Source of the DNA: JBEVOS01 sp964563395
Lineage (GTDB): Bacteria > Pseudomonadota > Alphaproteobacteria > Caulobacterales > Aquidulcibacteraceae
DNA length: 64,000 nt
Assembly (NCBI GenBank): GCA_964563395.1
Contig: CAZLWK010000003.1
Coordinates: 62,001 to 126,000, forward strand
Reading direction: 5' to 3'
In this document: positions 1 through 7,433 of the stretch, piece after piece
Position numbering within the stretch: position 1 is the first letter of the stretch
Layout: each line of letters starts with the position of its first letter
Notes under the pieces: model-generated
Databases searched by the model: none
Seen by the model: the letters and a program-made list of their open reading frames with translations, nothing else
What the model was told of the DNA's origin: nothing
Translations under genes and position numbers: made by a program

Positions 1-1
1 C

Positions 2-1144
2 GCGCCCCTCGTCCAAGGCGACGGCTGCGAAGCCCGGCCCGGCATCGGTCAATGGGGTCCGCTCGACGCTGCCGCCAAGCGCGGCCTCGCCTTCACGCCC
101 GAGGTGAAGAAGGAGACGGACGCGCTCTACGAAAAGGTAGAGCATGTCATCCCGCCCTTCGAATGGCCGGCCTATGCGCCGCTGATCGCCGCGATCAATC
201 GCCTGAAGCGCGAGAAGAACGCGGTCATCCTCGCGCACAATTACATGACGAGCGAGATCTTCCACTGCGTCGGCGACATACGCGGCGACTCGCTGCAGCT
301 GGCGCGCGAAGCCGCCAAAACAGATGCGAAGATCATCGTGCAGGCCGGCGTGCATTTCATGGCCGAGACCTCGAAAATCCTCGCGCCTGAAAAGACCGTG
401 CTCATTCCAGACATGCGCGCGGGCTGCTCGCTCGCGGCCTCGATCACCGGGGCTGACGTGCGCTTGATCAAGGAGCGCTTTCCCGGCGTTCCGGTCGTCA
501 CCTATGTGAACACGTCCGCCGATGTGAAAGCCGAGAGCGACGTGACGTGCACGTCCTCGAACGCCGTGCAGGTGGTCGAATGGGCGGCCAAGGAATGGGT
601 CTCCGATCGCGTGATCATGATCCCGGACGAATTCCTGGCGCGCAACGTTGCAGCGATGACGAAAGTGAAGATCATCGCATGGCATGGGCGCTGCGAAGTC
701 CATGAGCGCTTCACGGCGGAAGACGTGGCCGAACTGCGCGCGGCCCACCCGGGCGTGATCGTGCTGGCGCACCCGGAATGCCCGCCGGACGTGATGGCCG
801 CGGCCGATTATGCGGGATCGACCGCCGCTTTGCAGAATTACGTGGTTAAGCACGCGCCGAAAAAGGTCGTGCTGCTCACGGAATGCTCGATGTCCGACAA
901 TGTGGCGCAGGCCGCGCCGCAGACGGAATTCGTGCGCCCCTGCAATCTCTGCCCGCACATGAAGCGCATCACGCTCGAAGCGATCTATGACGCGCTTTTG
1001 GAGATCAAGCACGAGGTCTCCATTCCCGAAGAGGTGCGCGTGCGCGCCAAGGCCGCGATTGATAAAATGCTCGCGCTGCCGAAAACGGAGACACCGCTCG
1101 ATTTCGAAACCGGGTTGGGCGCGGCGGATGTGCTGGTGGTCTGA
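2..1144 (+). CDS. nadA: Quinolinate synthase NadA, 5' end cut by window edge
   Basis: NadA condenses iminoaspartate with dihydroxyacetone phosphate to quinolinate, using a [4Fe-4S] cluster, in NAD de novo synthesis. The reading frame is open back to base 2, so the true start lies left of the window; an internal GTG at 104 is not a convincing start because good coding sequence precedes it. The three cluster-cysteine regions of the family are visible: RAGCSLA (Cys codon 425), HPECPPD (779) and RPCNLCPHM (941/950). The substrate-binding stretch AHNYM is also present. It leads the operon with nadB and nadC downstream. The identification is secure; only the N-terminus is missing. Confidence 0.96.
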   Translation, partial: APLVQGDGCEARPGIGQWGPLDAAAKRGLAFTPEVKKETDALYEKVEHVIPPFEWPAYAPLIAAINRLKREKNAVILAHNYMTSEIFHCVGDIRGDSLQLAREAAKTDAKIIVQAGVHFMAETSKILAPEKTVLIPDMRAGCSLAASITGADVRLIKERFPGVPVVTYVNTSADVKAESDVTCTSSNAVQVVEWAAKEWVSDRVIMIPDEFLARNVAAMTKVKIIAWHGRCEVHERFTAEDVAELRAAHPGVIVLAHPECPPDVMAAADYAGSTAALQNYVVKHAPKKVVLLTECSMSDNVAQAAPQTEFVRPCNLCPHMKRITLEAIYDALLEIKHEVSIPEEVRVRAKAAIDKMLALPKTETPLDFETGLGAADVLVV

Positions 1145-1162
1145 GCTCGCGGCGGCGCGCTA

Positions 1163-2005
1163 ATGCCGCGCATTCCGACGACACGCATCACGCTTTATGC
1201 GGAGCGCGGCGGCGCGGGCGCGCCGTGCCTCTGGATTTCCGGCACTGGGCAGGATTTGCGCCAGCCGCCGCTGCTGCTTGAGACGCCGCTCGCGCGTGCA
1301 TTTGATCTCATGGTGTATGATCAGCGCGGGCTTGGTCGCTCAGACAAGCCCGACGCACCGGCAAGCATGGCCGATTACGCCGATGACGCCGCCGCACTGA
1401 TGGATGCGGTCGGCTGGGCGCGCGCGCACGTGATCGGCTATTCTTTCGGCGGCATGGTGGCGCAGCATCTCGCCATCCGCCATCCTGACCGCGTCGATCG
1501 GCTCGTGCTCGGCGCTACCAGCCCTGGCGGTGAAGGCGGCGCCTCTTATCCGCTTCAAACCCTCTACGCCCTGCCGCTTGAAGAGCGCATCCGCAGGCAG
1601 CTTCTGCTCGATGCGCGCATGGATGAAGCACGACTCGCCAATCCCTCGCCCGCGCTTTTGGCGCAAATGGAGATGATGCGCGCCGCCGATGCGCAACGCG
1701 CCGCTGATCCGGAAGGCGCGAGCGGACTTGCACGCCAGCTTGAAGCGCGCGCGGGCCACAATGCCTGGCCGCTTCTGCACACCATCCGTGCGCCGACCCT
1801 GGTCTGTGCCGGCGTGTTCGACCGCATCGCCGCGCCGGACAATGCGCGCAAGCTCGCCGCGCACATTCCGCACGCGACGCTGCGCTTCTATCGCGCCGGG
1901 CATGGCTTTCTGGTGGAGAAGCCGGAATTCCTGGACGATGCGATCGCGTTCCTGAAGGGCGCCGACGTCAGCGCGCGCAGCGAAGAAAGCGCGCGCCATG
2001 GCTGA
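1163..2005 (+). CDS. Alpha/beta-fold hydrolase within the nad operon
   Basis: This 280-residue protein has the alpha/beta-hydrolase fold. The nucleophile elbow is GYSFGG, the acid is probably the Asp of GVFDRI, and the catalytic His is in AGHGFLVEKP, so the triad appears complete. There is no signal peptide, so it should be cytoplasmic. It lies 18 bases after nadA, and its last 8 bases overlap the nadB start, so it is co-transcribed and probably translationally coupled with NAD synthesis genes. The substrate is unknown. It resembles the 3-oxoadipate enol-lactonase / haloperoxidase-like group, but no specific activity can be assigned. Confidence 0.85.
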   Translation: MPRIPTTRITLYAERGGAGAPCLWISGTGQDLRQPPLLLETPLARAFDLMVYDQRGLGRSDKPDAPASMADYADDAAALMDAVGWARAHVIGYSFGGMVAQHLAIRHPDRVDRLVLGATSPGGEGGASYPLQTLYALPLEERIRRQLLLDARMDEARLANPSPALLAQMEMMRAADAQRAADPEGASGLARQLEARAGHNAWPLLHTIRAPTLVCAGVFDRIAAPDNARKLAAHIPHATLRFYRAGHGFLVEKPEFLDDAIAFLKGADVSARSEESARHG

Positions 2006-3485
2006 CGCGCCCATTCTCGTCGTCGGCGCGGGTCTGGCGGGCCTCTTCCTTGCGCTAAAGCTCGCGCCGCGACCGGTGCGCGTGCTCTCGCCCGCCCCGC
2101 TCGGCCGCGCCAGCGCCAGCGCCTGGGCGCAAGGCGGCATGGCCGTGGCGCTCGCTTCGGACGACGATCCCGCCCTCCATGCCCAAGACACGATCGCCGC
2201 TGGCGCCGGGCTCGTCGATCCGGTGATCGCGCGCCTCATCGCCGATGAAGGCCCCGCGCGCGTGCGTGATCTCCTCGCGCTCGGCGTGCCTTTTGATCGC
2301 AGCGCGGACGGCGCGCTGGCGCAAAGCCTGGAGGCGGCGCACTCGCGTCCACGCGTCGTGCGAGTCGCCGGCGATCTTGCGGGCAAGGCGATCATGGACG
2401 CGCTGATCGCCGCGGCGCGCGCGTCCGCGCATATCGAAATCGTGGAAATGATCGAGGCCGTCGCGCTTGCGCAAGATGCGAGCGGACGCGTGCGCGGCGT
2501 GATAAATGCGCAAGGCGACATGATCGACGCGCCCGAGACGATCCTCGCCACCGGCGGCGCGGGCGGACTTTACGCCGTCACCACCAACCCGAAGGAAGCG
2601 CTGGGCGCCGGCCTTGCGATGGCTTGGCGCGCGGGCGCGCTGATCGCCGATCCGGAATTCGTGCAATTCCATCCCACCGCGATCGCGGTGGACCGCGATC
2701 CCGCGCCGCTCGCCACGGAAGCGCTACGGGGCGAAGGCGCGCTCTTGGTGAACGCGGACGGCGCCGCCTTCATGTTGCGCCACCATCCCCAAGGCGATCT
2801 TGCGCCGCGCGATGTCGTCGCGCGCGCCATTCATCGCGAGCGCCTCGCGGGGCGCGGCGCGTTTCTGGATGCGCGCGCGGCGATCGGCGCGCATTTTCCC
2901 GAGGCGTTTCCGACCGTGTTCGGCGCCTGCATGGAGGCCGGGCTCGATCCGCGCCGGGAACTCATCCCAGTCGCGCCCGCCGCGCATTATCATATGGGCG
3001 GCGGCGTTTCCGATCTGTGGGGCCGCGCGACGCTGGAGGGCCTGTCCGTCGTCGGCGAATGCGCATCGACGGGCGCGCACGGCGCCAATCGTCTGGCGTC
3101 GAACTCCCTCTTGGAGGCTGTCGTCTTCGCGGACCGCATCGCGCGGCGCCTGCTCGATCAAACCTTGCCCAAGCCAGCCGCGAGCCTTGCGCAAAAGCCG
3201 CCGCCGCTCTTAAGCGAGGAAGCGCGCGCGCGCCTGCGCGCGACGATGCAGATCCATGTCGGCGTCGACCGCGACGCGCGTGGCCTGCAAGGCGCGCTCG
3301 AATTCATCGACAACGCCATCGCCGAACATGGCCCGGCCAATCCGTTGATCGCCGCGCGGCTCATCACCGAGGGCGCGCTCAATCGACGCGAGAGCCGCGG
3401 CGCCCATTTCCGGAGCGATTTTCCTGATGCAGCAGAGCCCCAACGCAGCTTCCTCGCCCGCGACCGCGATGCAGCCCCTGCCTGA
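1998..3485 (+). CDS. nadB: L-aspartate oxidase NadB
   Basis: This FAD enzyme oxidises L-aspartate to iminoaspartate, the substrate of NadA. The N-terminal dinucleotide-binding motif is VVGAGLAGL (about residues 7-15). The flavoprotein signatures ASAWAQGGMA and HMGGGVSD, and the substrate-domain stretch GEGALLVN, follow in the expected order. Its 495 residues fit the family, although the C-terminal helical domain is on the short side. Its start overlaps the upstream hydrolase by 8 bases and its end overlaps nadC, which indicates tight coupling in a nadA-hydrolase-nadB-nadC operon. Confidence 0.95.
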   Translation: MADAPILVVGAGLAGLFLALKLAPRPVRVLSPAPLGRASASAWAQGGMAVALASDDDPALHAQDTIAAGAGLVDPVIARLIADEGPARVRDLLALGVPFDRSADGALAQSLEAAHSRPRVVRVAGDLAGKAIMDALIAAARASAHIEIVEMIEAVALAQDASGRVRGVINAQGDMIDAPETILATGGAGGLYAVTTNPKEALGAGLAMAWRAGALIADPEFVQFHPTAIAVDRDPAPLATEALRGEGALLVNADGAAFMLRHHPQGDLAPRDVVARAIHRERLAGRGAFLDARAAIGAHFPEAFPTVFGACMEAGLDPRRELIPVAPAAHYHMGGGVSDLWGRATLEGLSVVGECASTGAHGANRLASNSLLEAVVFADRIARRLLDQTLPKPAASLAQKPPPLLSEEARARLRATMQIHVGVDRDARGLQGALEFIDNAIAEHGPANPLIAARLITEGALNRRESRGAHFRSDFPDAAEPQRSFLARDRDAAPA

Positions 3486-4311
3486 CGCAATCCTGGATCC
3501 CATCGTCACGCTCGCGCTCGCCGAGGATCTTGGCCGCGCGGGCGATGTGACGAGCGAGGCGGTAATCGAGGCCAGCGCGGAAGGTCGTTGGTCGATCCGC
3601 GCACGCCAAGCAGGCATTGTCGCGGGTCTCGACGCGGCGATGCTGACGAGCCGCAAGATCGATACACGTCTTGCGTGGCGAGTCCTGACGGAAGACGGCG
3701 CGGCCATCGCGGCGGGGGAAGCGATCGCGGAGATTGAAGGCCCCGCGCGCGCCATGCTGACGGCGGAGCGTACGATCCTGAATTTCATCGGCCGCCTTTC
3801 GGGGGTCGCCACGCTGACGCGCGCCTATGTCGATGCTGTGGCAGGAACGGGCGCGGCCATCGCCGGCACGCGCAAAACCACGCCCGGCCTGCGCGCACTG
3901 GAGAAACGCGCGCTGCGCCTGGGCGGCGCCCTTCCCCATCGCTATGCGCTCGATGACGCCATCCTGATCAAGGACAATCATATCGCGGCGGCGGGCTCGG
4001 TGCGCGCCGCCTTGACGCGCGCCCGCGCTTATGCGGGCCACATGATGGTGATCGAAGTGGAGGTCGATACGCTCGCACAACTCGAAGAAGCGCTGCCGCT
4101 CAAGCCCCATGTCGTGCTGCTGGACAATTTCGATCTCGGCGCGTTGCGCGCGGCCGTTCTGATCGCCAAGGGCCAATGCGTGCTGGAAGCCTCCGGCGGC
4201 GTCACCCTAGAGACAGTGCGCGCGATCGCCGAGACAGGCGTCGATGTCATCAGCGTCGGCGCGCTGACGCACTCTGCGCCAGCGCTCGATATTGGGCTCG
4301 ACGCGCTTTAA
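3469..4311 (+). CDS. nadC: Nicotinate-nucleotide pyrophosphorylase (carboxylating) NadC
   Basis: NadC converts quinolinate and PRPP to nicotinate mononucleotide, the last step encoded by this operon. Family motifs are the PRPP/quinolinate loop GTRKTTPGLR, IKDNH, EVEVDTLAQ, LLDNF and EASGGVTLE. I chose the ATG at 3469, giving 280 residues beginning MQPLPDAILDP, because homologous sequence starts there. An in-frame ATG at 3427 would add 14 residues inside the nadB reading frame. With the chosen start the overlap with nadB is 17 bases. Confidence 0.95.
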   Translation: MQPLPDAILDPIVTLALAEDLGRAGDVTSEAVIEASAEGRWSIRARQAGIVAGLDAAMLTSRKIDTRLAWRVLTEDGAAIAAGEAIAEIEGPARAMLTAERTILNFIGRLSGVATLTRAYVDAVAGTGAAIAGTRKTTPGLRALEKRALRLGGALPHRYALDDAILIKDNHIAAAGSVRAALTRARAYAGHMMVIEVEVDTLAQLEEALPLKPHVVLLDNFDLGALRAAVLIAKGQCVLEASGGVTLETVRAIAETGVDVISVGALTHSAPALDIGLDAL

Positions 4312-4315
4312 CGAA

Positions 4316-4364
4316 AGACCCGTCCTTATCCGAAAACCGCGTCGCACTTTTCGGGGACGGGTCT
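4316..4364. repeat. Nested palindrome between convergent genes (possible bidirectional terminator)
   Basis: Outer 10-base arms agacccgtcc (4316-4325) and ggacgggtct (4355-4364) are perfectly complementary. Inside them ccgaaaa and ttttcgg form a second stem. It lies exactly between the convergent ends of nadC and the DJ-1/PfpI gene. The inner part resembles a palindrome I recall as frequent in intergenic regions of Rhizobiales; that recollection is not checked. It may act as a terminator for both strands and may also be a copy of a dispersed repeat. Confidence 0.6.
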
Positions 4365-4368
4365 GCGC

Positions 4369-5055
4369 CTAGCCGAATTTCGCGACCGCTTCTTGCGCGG
4401 ATGCGTCGCGCGCGGCGCGGAAAGCGCCGATGGCCTTTTGCGACATTTCCAAAACGTGCGGCGGCGCGGTCTCGGGACGGCCCGCATTGAAGGGCGGCGC
4501 CGGCGCATACTCGATGCCGAGCTGCACCGCTTGCGCATAATCGGGGCCTACTATTTCCGATACGACGGTGAGCGCCATATCGATGCCGGCGGTGACACCG
4601 CCGCCGGTGAACGTGTTGCCTTCGCGCACCACGCGCGCCGGATCCGGAATGGCGCCGAACACCGAGAGTTGGTCGCGCCAGCCCCAATGCGAGGCCGCGC
4701 GCTTGCCCTTCAACAGCCCTGCGGCGCCGAGCAGCAGCGAGCCCGTGCACACCGACGTGACGTATTTCGCCGTGCCGGCAAGGCGTCGCAATTGCGTGAT
4801 GTATTCCTCATCGACCATCGCGTCGACCGTGCCGAAGCCGCCGGGCACGCAGATGAGCGCACAGCTTTCAATGTCGCGCAGCTTCCGCACCTTGGTGAAG
4901 GTCATGCCGCCATCGGCTTCGATCTCGCCGCCTTGGGCTGAGGCGAGAATCGCCTGCGCGCCGGGCAGGCGATTAAAAACCTCGTAGGGCCCGGTGAAAT
5001 CGAGCTGCGTGACGTTCGGGTAGAGCGCGAAAACGACGGGAAATGGCTCGGACAT
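4369..5055 (-). CDS. DJ-1/PfpI family protein, isonitrile hydratase-like
   Basis: This 228-residue single-domain DJ-1/PfpI protein has its nucleophilic cysteine in TSVCTGSLLLG and an acidic residue in LDFTGPYEV. Length and stretches such as CVPGGFG, ASHWGW, TGGGVTAGIDMAL and EYAPAPPFNAG closely match what I recall of Pseudomonas isonitrile hydratase (InhA), which hydrates isonitriles to N-substituted formamides. No AraC domain is attached. It is transcribed divergently from a GlxA-type regulator that carries the same fold, so the two are probably a regulator/enzyme pair. The family is sure; the isonitrile substrate is inferred. Confidence 0.8.
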   Translation of the reverse strand: MSEPFPVVFALYPNVTQLDFTGPYEVFNRLPGAQAILASAQGGEIEADGGMTFTKVRKLRDIESCALICVPGGFGTVDAMVDEEYITQLRRLAGTAKYVTSVCTGSLLLGAAGLLKGKRAASHWGWRDQLSVFGAIPDPARVVREGNTFTGGGVTAGIDMALTVVSEIVGPDYAQAVQLGIEYAPAPPFNAGRPETAPPHVLEMSQKAIGAFRAARDASAQEAVAKFG

Positions 5056-5133
5056 GGCGGGCTCCTCTTTGAGATCGACATCATGACCGAAAAGGCCTAT
5101 GGCTGAAATGACGTTTTTCCTACTTTTTCCGCC

Positions 5134-6075
5134 ATGACCCGCACGATCGCGCTTCTCATCTTTCCTGAGTTTCAGATCTTGGACGCCGCTGGCCCGCTCG
5201 CCGCGTTCGAAATCGCCGCGCGCATGGCGCCGGGCGCCTATGATCTGAAGCTGATCGCGGCCGAAGCAGGCCCCGTACGCGCCACGTGCGGCGTGGAGAT
5301 GCTGGCGCGCGCCTTGCCGGCCCCGGACAAGATCGACACGCTGATCATTTCAGGCGGAGAAGGCACGCGCGAAGTGATGTTGCGCGCGCGCATTCAGCGC
5401 TTCGTGCGCATTTGCGTGCGTGAATCCCGACGCGTGGCGAGCGTGTGTTCGGGCGCTTATGTGCTTGCCGAAGCAGGCGTGCTCGATGGCAAGCCCGCGA
5501 CGACGCATTGGACCTTGAGCGAACATTTCGCGCGACGATATCCGCGCGTCCGTTTGGAATCCGATCGCATTTACACGCAAGCGGGAAAGGTGTGGACTTC
5601 CGCCGGCATCAGCGCCGGCGTCGATCTCTCGCTTGCGTTGATCGCGGATGATTTGGGCGAAGATGTCGCGCGTCGTGTCGCGCAAATGCTTGTCGTCTAC
5701 AGGCGTCGTCCGGCCGGACAATCGCAATTCTCCGCCTTGCTCGATATTGAAAAACCGGAAGGACGTTTCAGCGCGCTGCTCGCGCAGGTGCGCGAGAATT
5801 TGCGCGCGCGTTGGGATGTCGAGCGCATGGCCGCGCAATGCGGAATGAGCGCGCGTCAATTCGCGCGCGCATTCGCCGCTGAAACTGGTGTGACGCCCGC
5901 CAAGGCGGTTGAAAAGCTGCGCGTGGAGGCGGCGCGCACGATGCTTGAGAGCGGCGCGACGCGCATCGAGGATGTCGCGATCAAGTGCGGCTTTGGCGAT
6001 GCGGAGCGATTGCGCCGCTCGTTCGCGCGCTTGCTCAAAGCAACGCCCTCCGCGATGAAGCGAAGGGCGCGCTGA
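5134..6075 (+). CDS. GlxA family transcriptional regulator (DJ-1/PfpI + AraC HTH)
   Basis: This 313-residue regulator has an N-terminal DJ-1/PfpI-like domain (about residues 1-180; the cysteine motif ASVCSGAYVL is retained). A C-terminal AraC-type double helix-turn-helix follows, with helices WDVERMAAQCGMSARQFARAF and IEDVAIKCGFGDAERLRRSF. Proteins of this architecture sense small molecules through the DJ-1-like domain. It is divergent from the isonitrile hydratase-like gene across a 78-base intergenic region that must hold both promoters, so it is the likely regulator of that gene. Confidence 0.88.
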   Translation: MTRTIALLIFPEFQILDAAGPLAAFEIAARMAPGAYDLKLIAAEAGPVRATCGVEMLARALPAPDKIDTLIISGGEGTREVMLRARIQRFVRICVRESRRVASVCSGAYVLAEAGVLDGKPATTHWTLSEHFARRYPRVRLESDRIYTQAGKVWTSAGISAGVDLSLALIADDLGEDVARRVAQMLVVYRRRPAGQSQFSALLDIEKPEGRFSALLAQVRENLRARWDVERMAAQCGMSARQFARAFAAETGVTPAKAVEKLRVEAARTMLESGATRIEDVAIKCGFGDAERLRRSFARLLKATPSAMKRRAR

Positions 6076-6092
6076 ACTGATAAAATTGTAGC

Positions 6093-7097
6093 TTAGACGG
6101 GGATATCTGTCGCCGGCGCGGCGGTGACGATCGGCGCATCGCCCGTTTGGGGCGCGGCGTCAGGCTTCGCCTCCGCGCCCGCATCGAGGTCGATACCTTC
6201 CAGCGCCTGCCCAGGCAGCACGCCTTGGATGCGCTCGCCGGTCACACCGTCGATCAAACCCTCGACGTTCTCCTGAGCACCGGATGATGCGCGCGGACGA
6301 TAGAGCGTCTCCCCGCGCTCAGCGGCGGCGGCGATCAAGCGCGCGCGCTCCGTGCGGTTCGGGAAACGGTAGAAGATGTGCTCGCCGATGCGGCCGGTCT
6401 CGACCAGCGTGGACGACCAGTACGGATCGACGGCGGTGGTGTGATAATGCGTGGCTCGGCCGGTGATGGCGCGCGTATAGCCGCCCATGACCTGACGCGC
6501 GACCGCCTGCGCCCGAGCCCAGCCCGGGCCGCGGGGCGTGCGGTTAAGCGAACCGTCGCAGGTGAAGGTGAATTGGCAGCCGGTGGAGCGGTGCGAGCCT
6601 TGATAGACGACGCCGCAGACGCTGTCGGGATAATGCTCGGAGCGGACGCGGTTCATCACCACTTCCGCGACCGCGACTTGGCCGCGATGGCTCTCGCCTC
6701 GCGCCTCGTAATAGACGGCCTGCGCCATGCAGCGCAGCTCGCGCGCATTGAGCGCCTTGTCGGTCTGCAGCGCGCTCTCCGGCGTCGGGCCGCGTAAAGC
6801 GGCCTGCACGAGCAGGGCATGCGTATCGACGCCGCTCAGCGGGGCCTGGCCCCGTGCGCGCAAGCCATCGCCCGCGCGTGTCGCCACCAGTTCGATCTGC
6901 GCCGGCTCGGCGCGCGCGAACAATTCGGAACCCACCTGCGTTTCATAGGCGAGCAGCCGCGCATCGGCCGCGCCGTCGCGCTGCTCGGCCGCGCGGTGCG
7001 CAATGACGGGCATCGCGACCGCGGCTGCGGCGATGCAGGCCACCGCGGCGGCGCCCTGGCGCACGGCCAGCGGGTTACGTTCGATCTCGACTGTCAT
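6093..7097 (-). CDS. SleB-type cell wall hydrolase (Hydrolase_2), membrane anchored
   Basis: The catalytic region matches the SleB-like Hydrolase_2 family, predicted to cleave peptidoglycan: RCMAQAVYYEARGES, AVAEVVMNRV, CQFTFTCDG and THYHTTAVDPYW. The N-terminus carries one hydrophobic segment (about 20 residues rich in Ala/Val), so the enzyme is probably tethered in the inner membrane facing the periplasm. A Pro/Ala-rich tail follows the domain. I chose the ATG at 7097 (334 residues); an in-frame TTG at 7151 would add 18 residues. A CtrA box lies 60 bases upstream, suggesting cell-cycle control. Confidence 0.85.
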   Translation of the reverse strand: MTVEIERNPLAVRQGAAAVACIAAAAVAMPVIAHRAAEQRDGAADARLLAYETQVGSELFARAEPAQIELVATRAGDGLRARGQAPLSGVDTHALLVQAALRGPTPESALQTDKALNARELRCMAQAVYYEARGESHRGQVAVAEVVMNRVRSEHYPDSVCGVVYQGSHRSTGCQFTFTCDGSLNRTPRGPGWARAQAVARQVMGGYTRAITGRATHYHTTAVDPYWSSTLVETGRIGEHIFYRFPNRTERARLIAAAAERGETLYRPRASSGAQENVEGLIDGVTGERIQGVLPGQALEGIDLDAGAEAKPDAAPQTGDAPIVTAAPATDIPV

Positions 7098-7156
7098 TTG
7101 CGCCCGCAGGGTCCCTGCAAAGGTGGCAAGTCGAGCCCAGAGAATCCTCAAAAGCC

Positions 7157-7171
7157 TTAATTCCTTGTTAA
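7157..7171 (-). promoter_or_regulatory. Perfect CtrA box TTAA-N7-TTAA
   Basis: The sequence ttaattccttgttaa matches the full CtrA consensus TTAA-N7-TTAA with no mismatch. It lies 60 bases upstream of the cell wall hydrolase start. In Caulobacter and relatives the master regulator CtrA binds this motif to time transcription of division, flagellar and envelope genes. The motif match is seen directly; regulation by CtrA is inferred. Confidence 0.65.
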
Positions 7172-7433
7172 TGCCGGTGGGTAACCGCGTTGTTTTGTTT
7201 CAGATTGACCCACAGCAACGACCAAGTATGGCCTGGAAAGACTGTCTCCCGTACTTGCGGCCATACAGGCCGAACGCTCGAAGAGCGATTCACAATTTTT
7301 TAATCCCCACGAATCGGGGGCGTTAAGCTGGCCTGTGCGGCCCGGGCGCCACAGGAAACGCGCCTGCCGCGCCGTCACTGGCGGGCGGTGCGAAGATTAT
7401 GCCGCGGTAAGGTTTGACGTTTACGGTTTCAGA
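7172..7433. other. Non-coding region between ppdK and the cell wall hydrolase
   Basis: Together with the CtrA box this leaves 336 bases without a convincing gene. It contains two GANTC sites (7287-7291 and 7311-7315), a short T-run at 7296-7301, a weak 4-bp stem (7305-7319) and a 7-base inverted repeat (7265-7271 / 7330-7336). Small open frames here lack ribosome-binding sites and recognisable sequence. It probably serves as the hydrolase promoter and the end of the ppdK transcript. Confidence 0.5.

Noticed and set aside
7296..7320. Intrinsic terminator after ppdK
   Set aside because: The hairpin stem is only 4 bp and the T-run lies before it on the plus strand (A-run after it on the ppdK strand), so the geometry is wrong.
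7157..7378. 73-codon minus-strand open frame upstream of the cell wall hydrolase
   Set aside because: No ribosome-binding site, no recognisable sequence, and it covers the CtrA box and promoter region.
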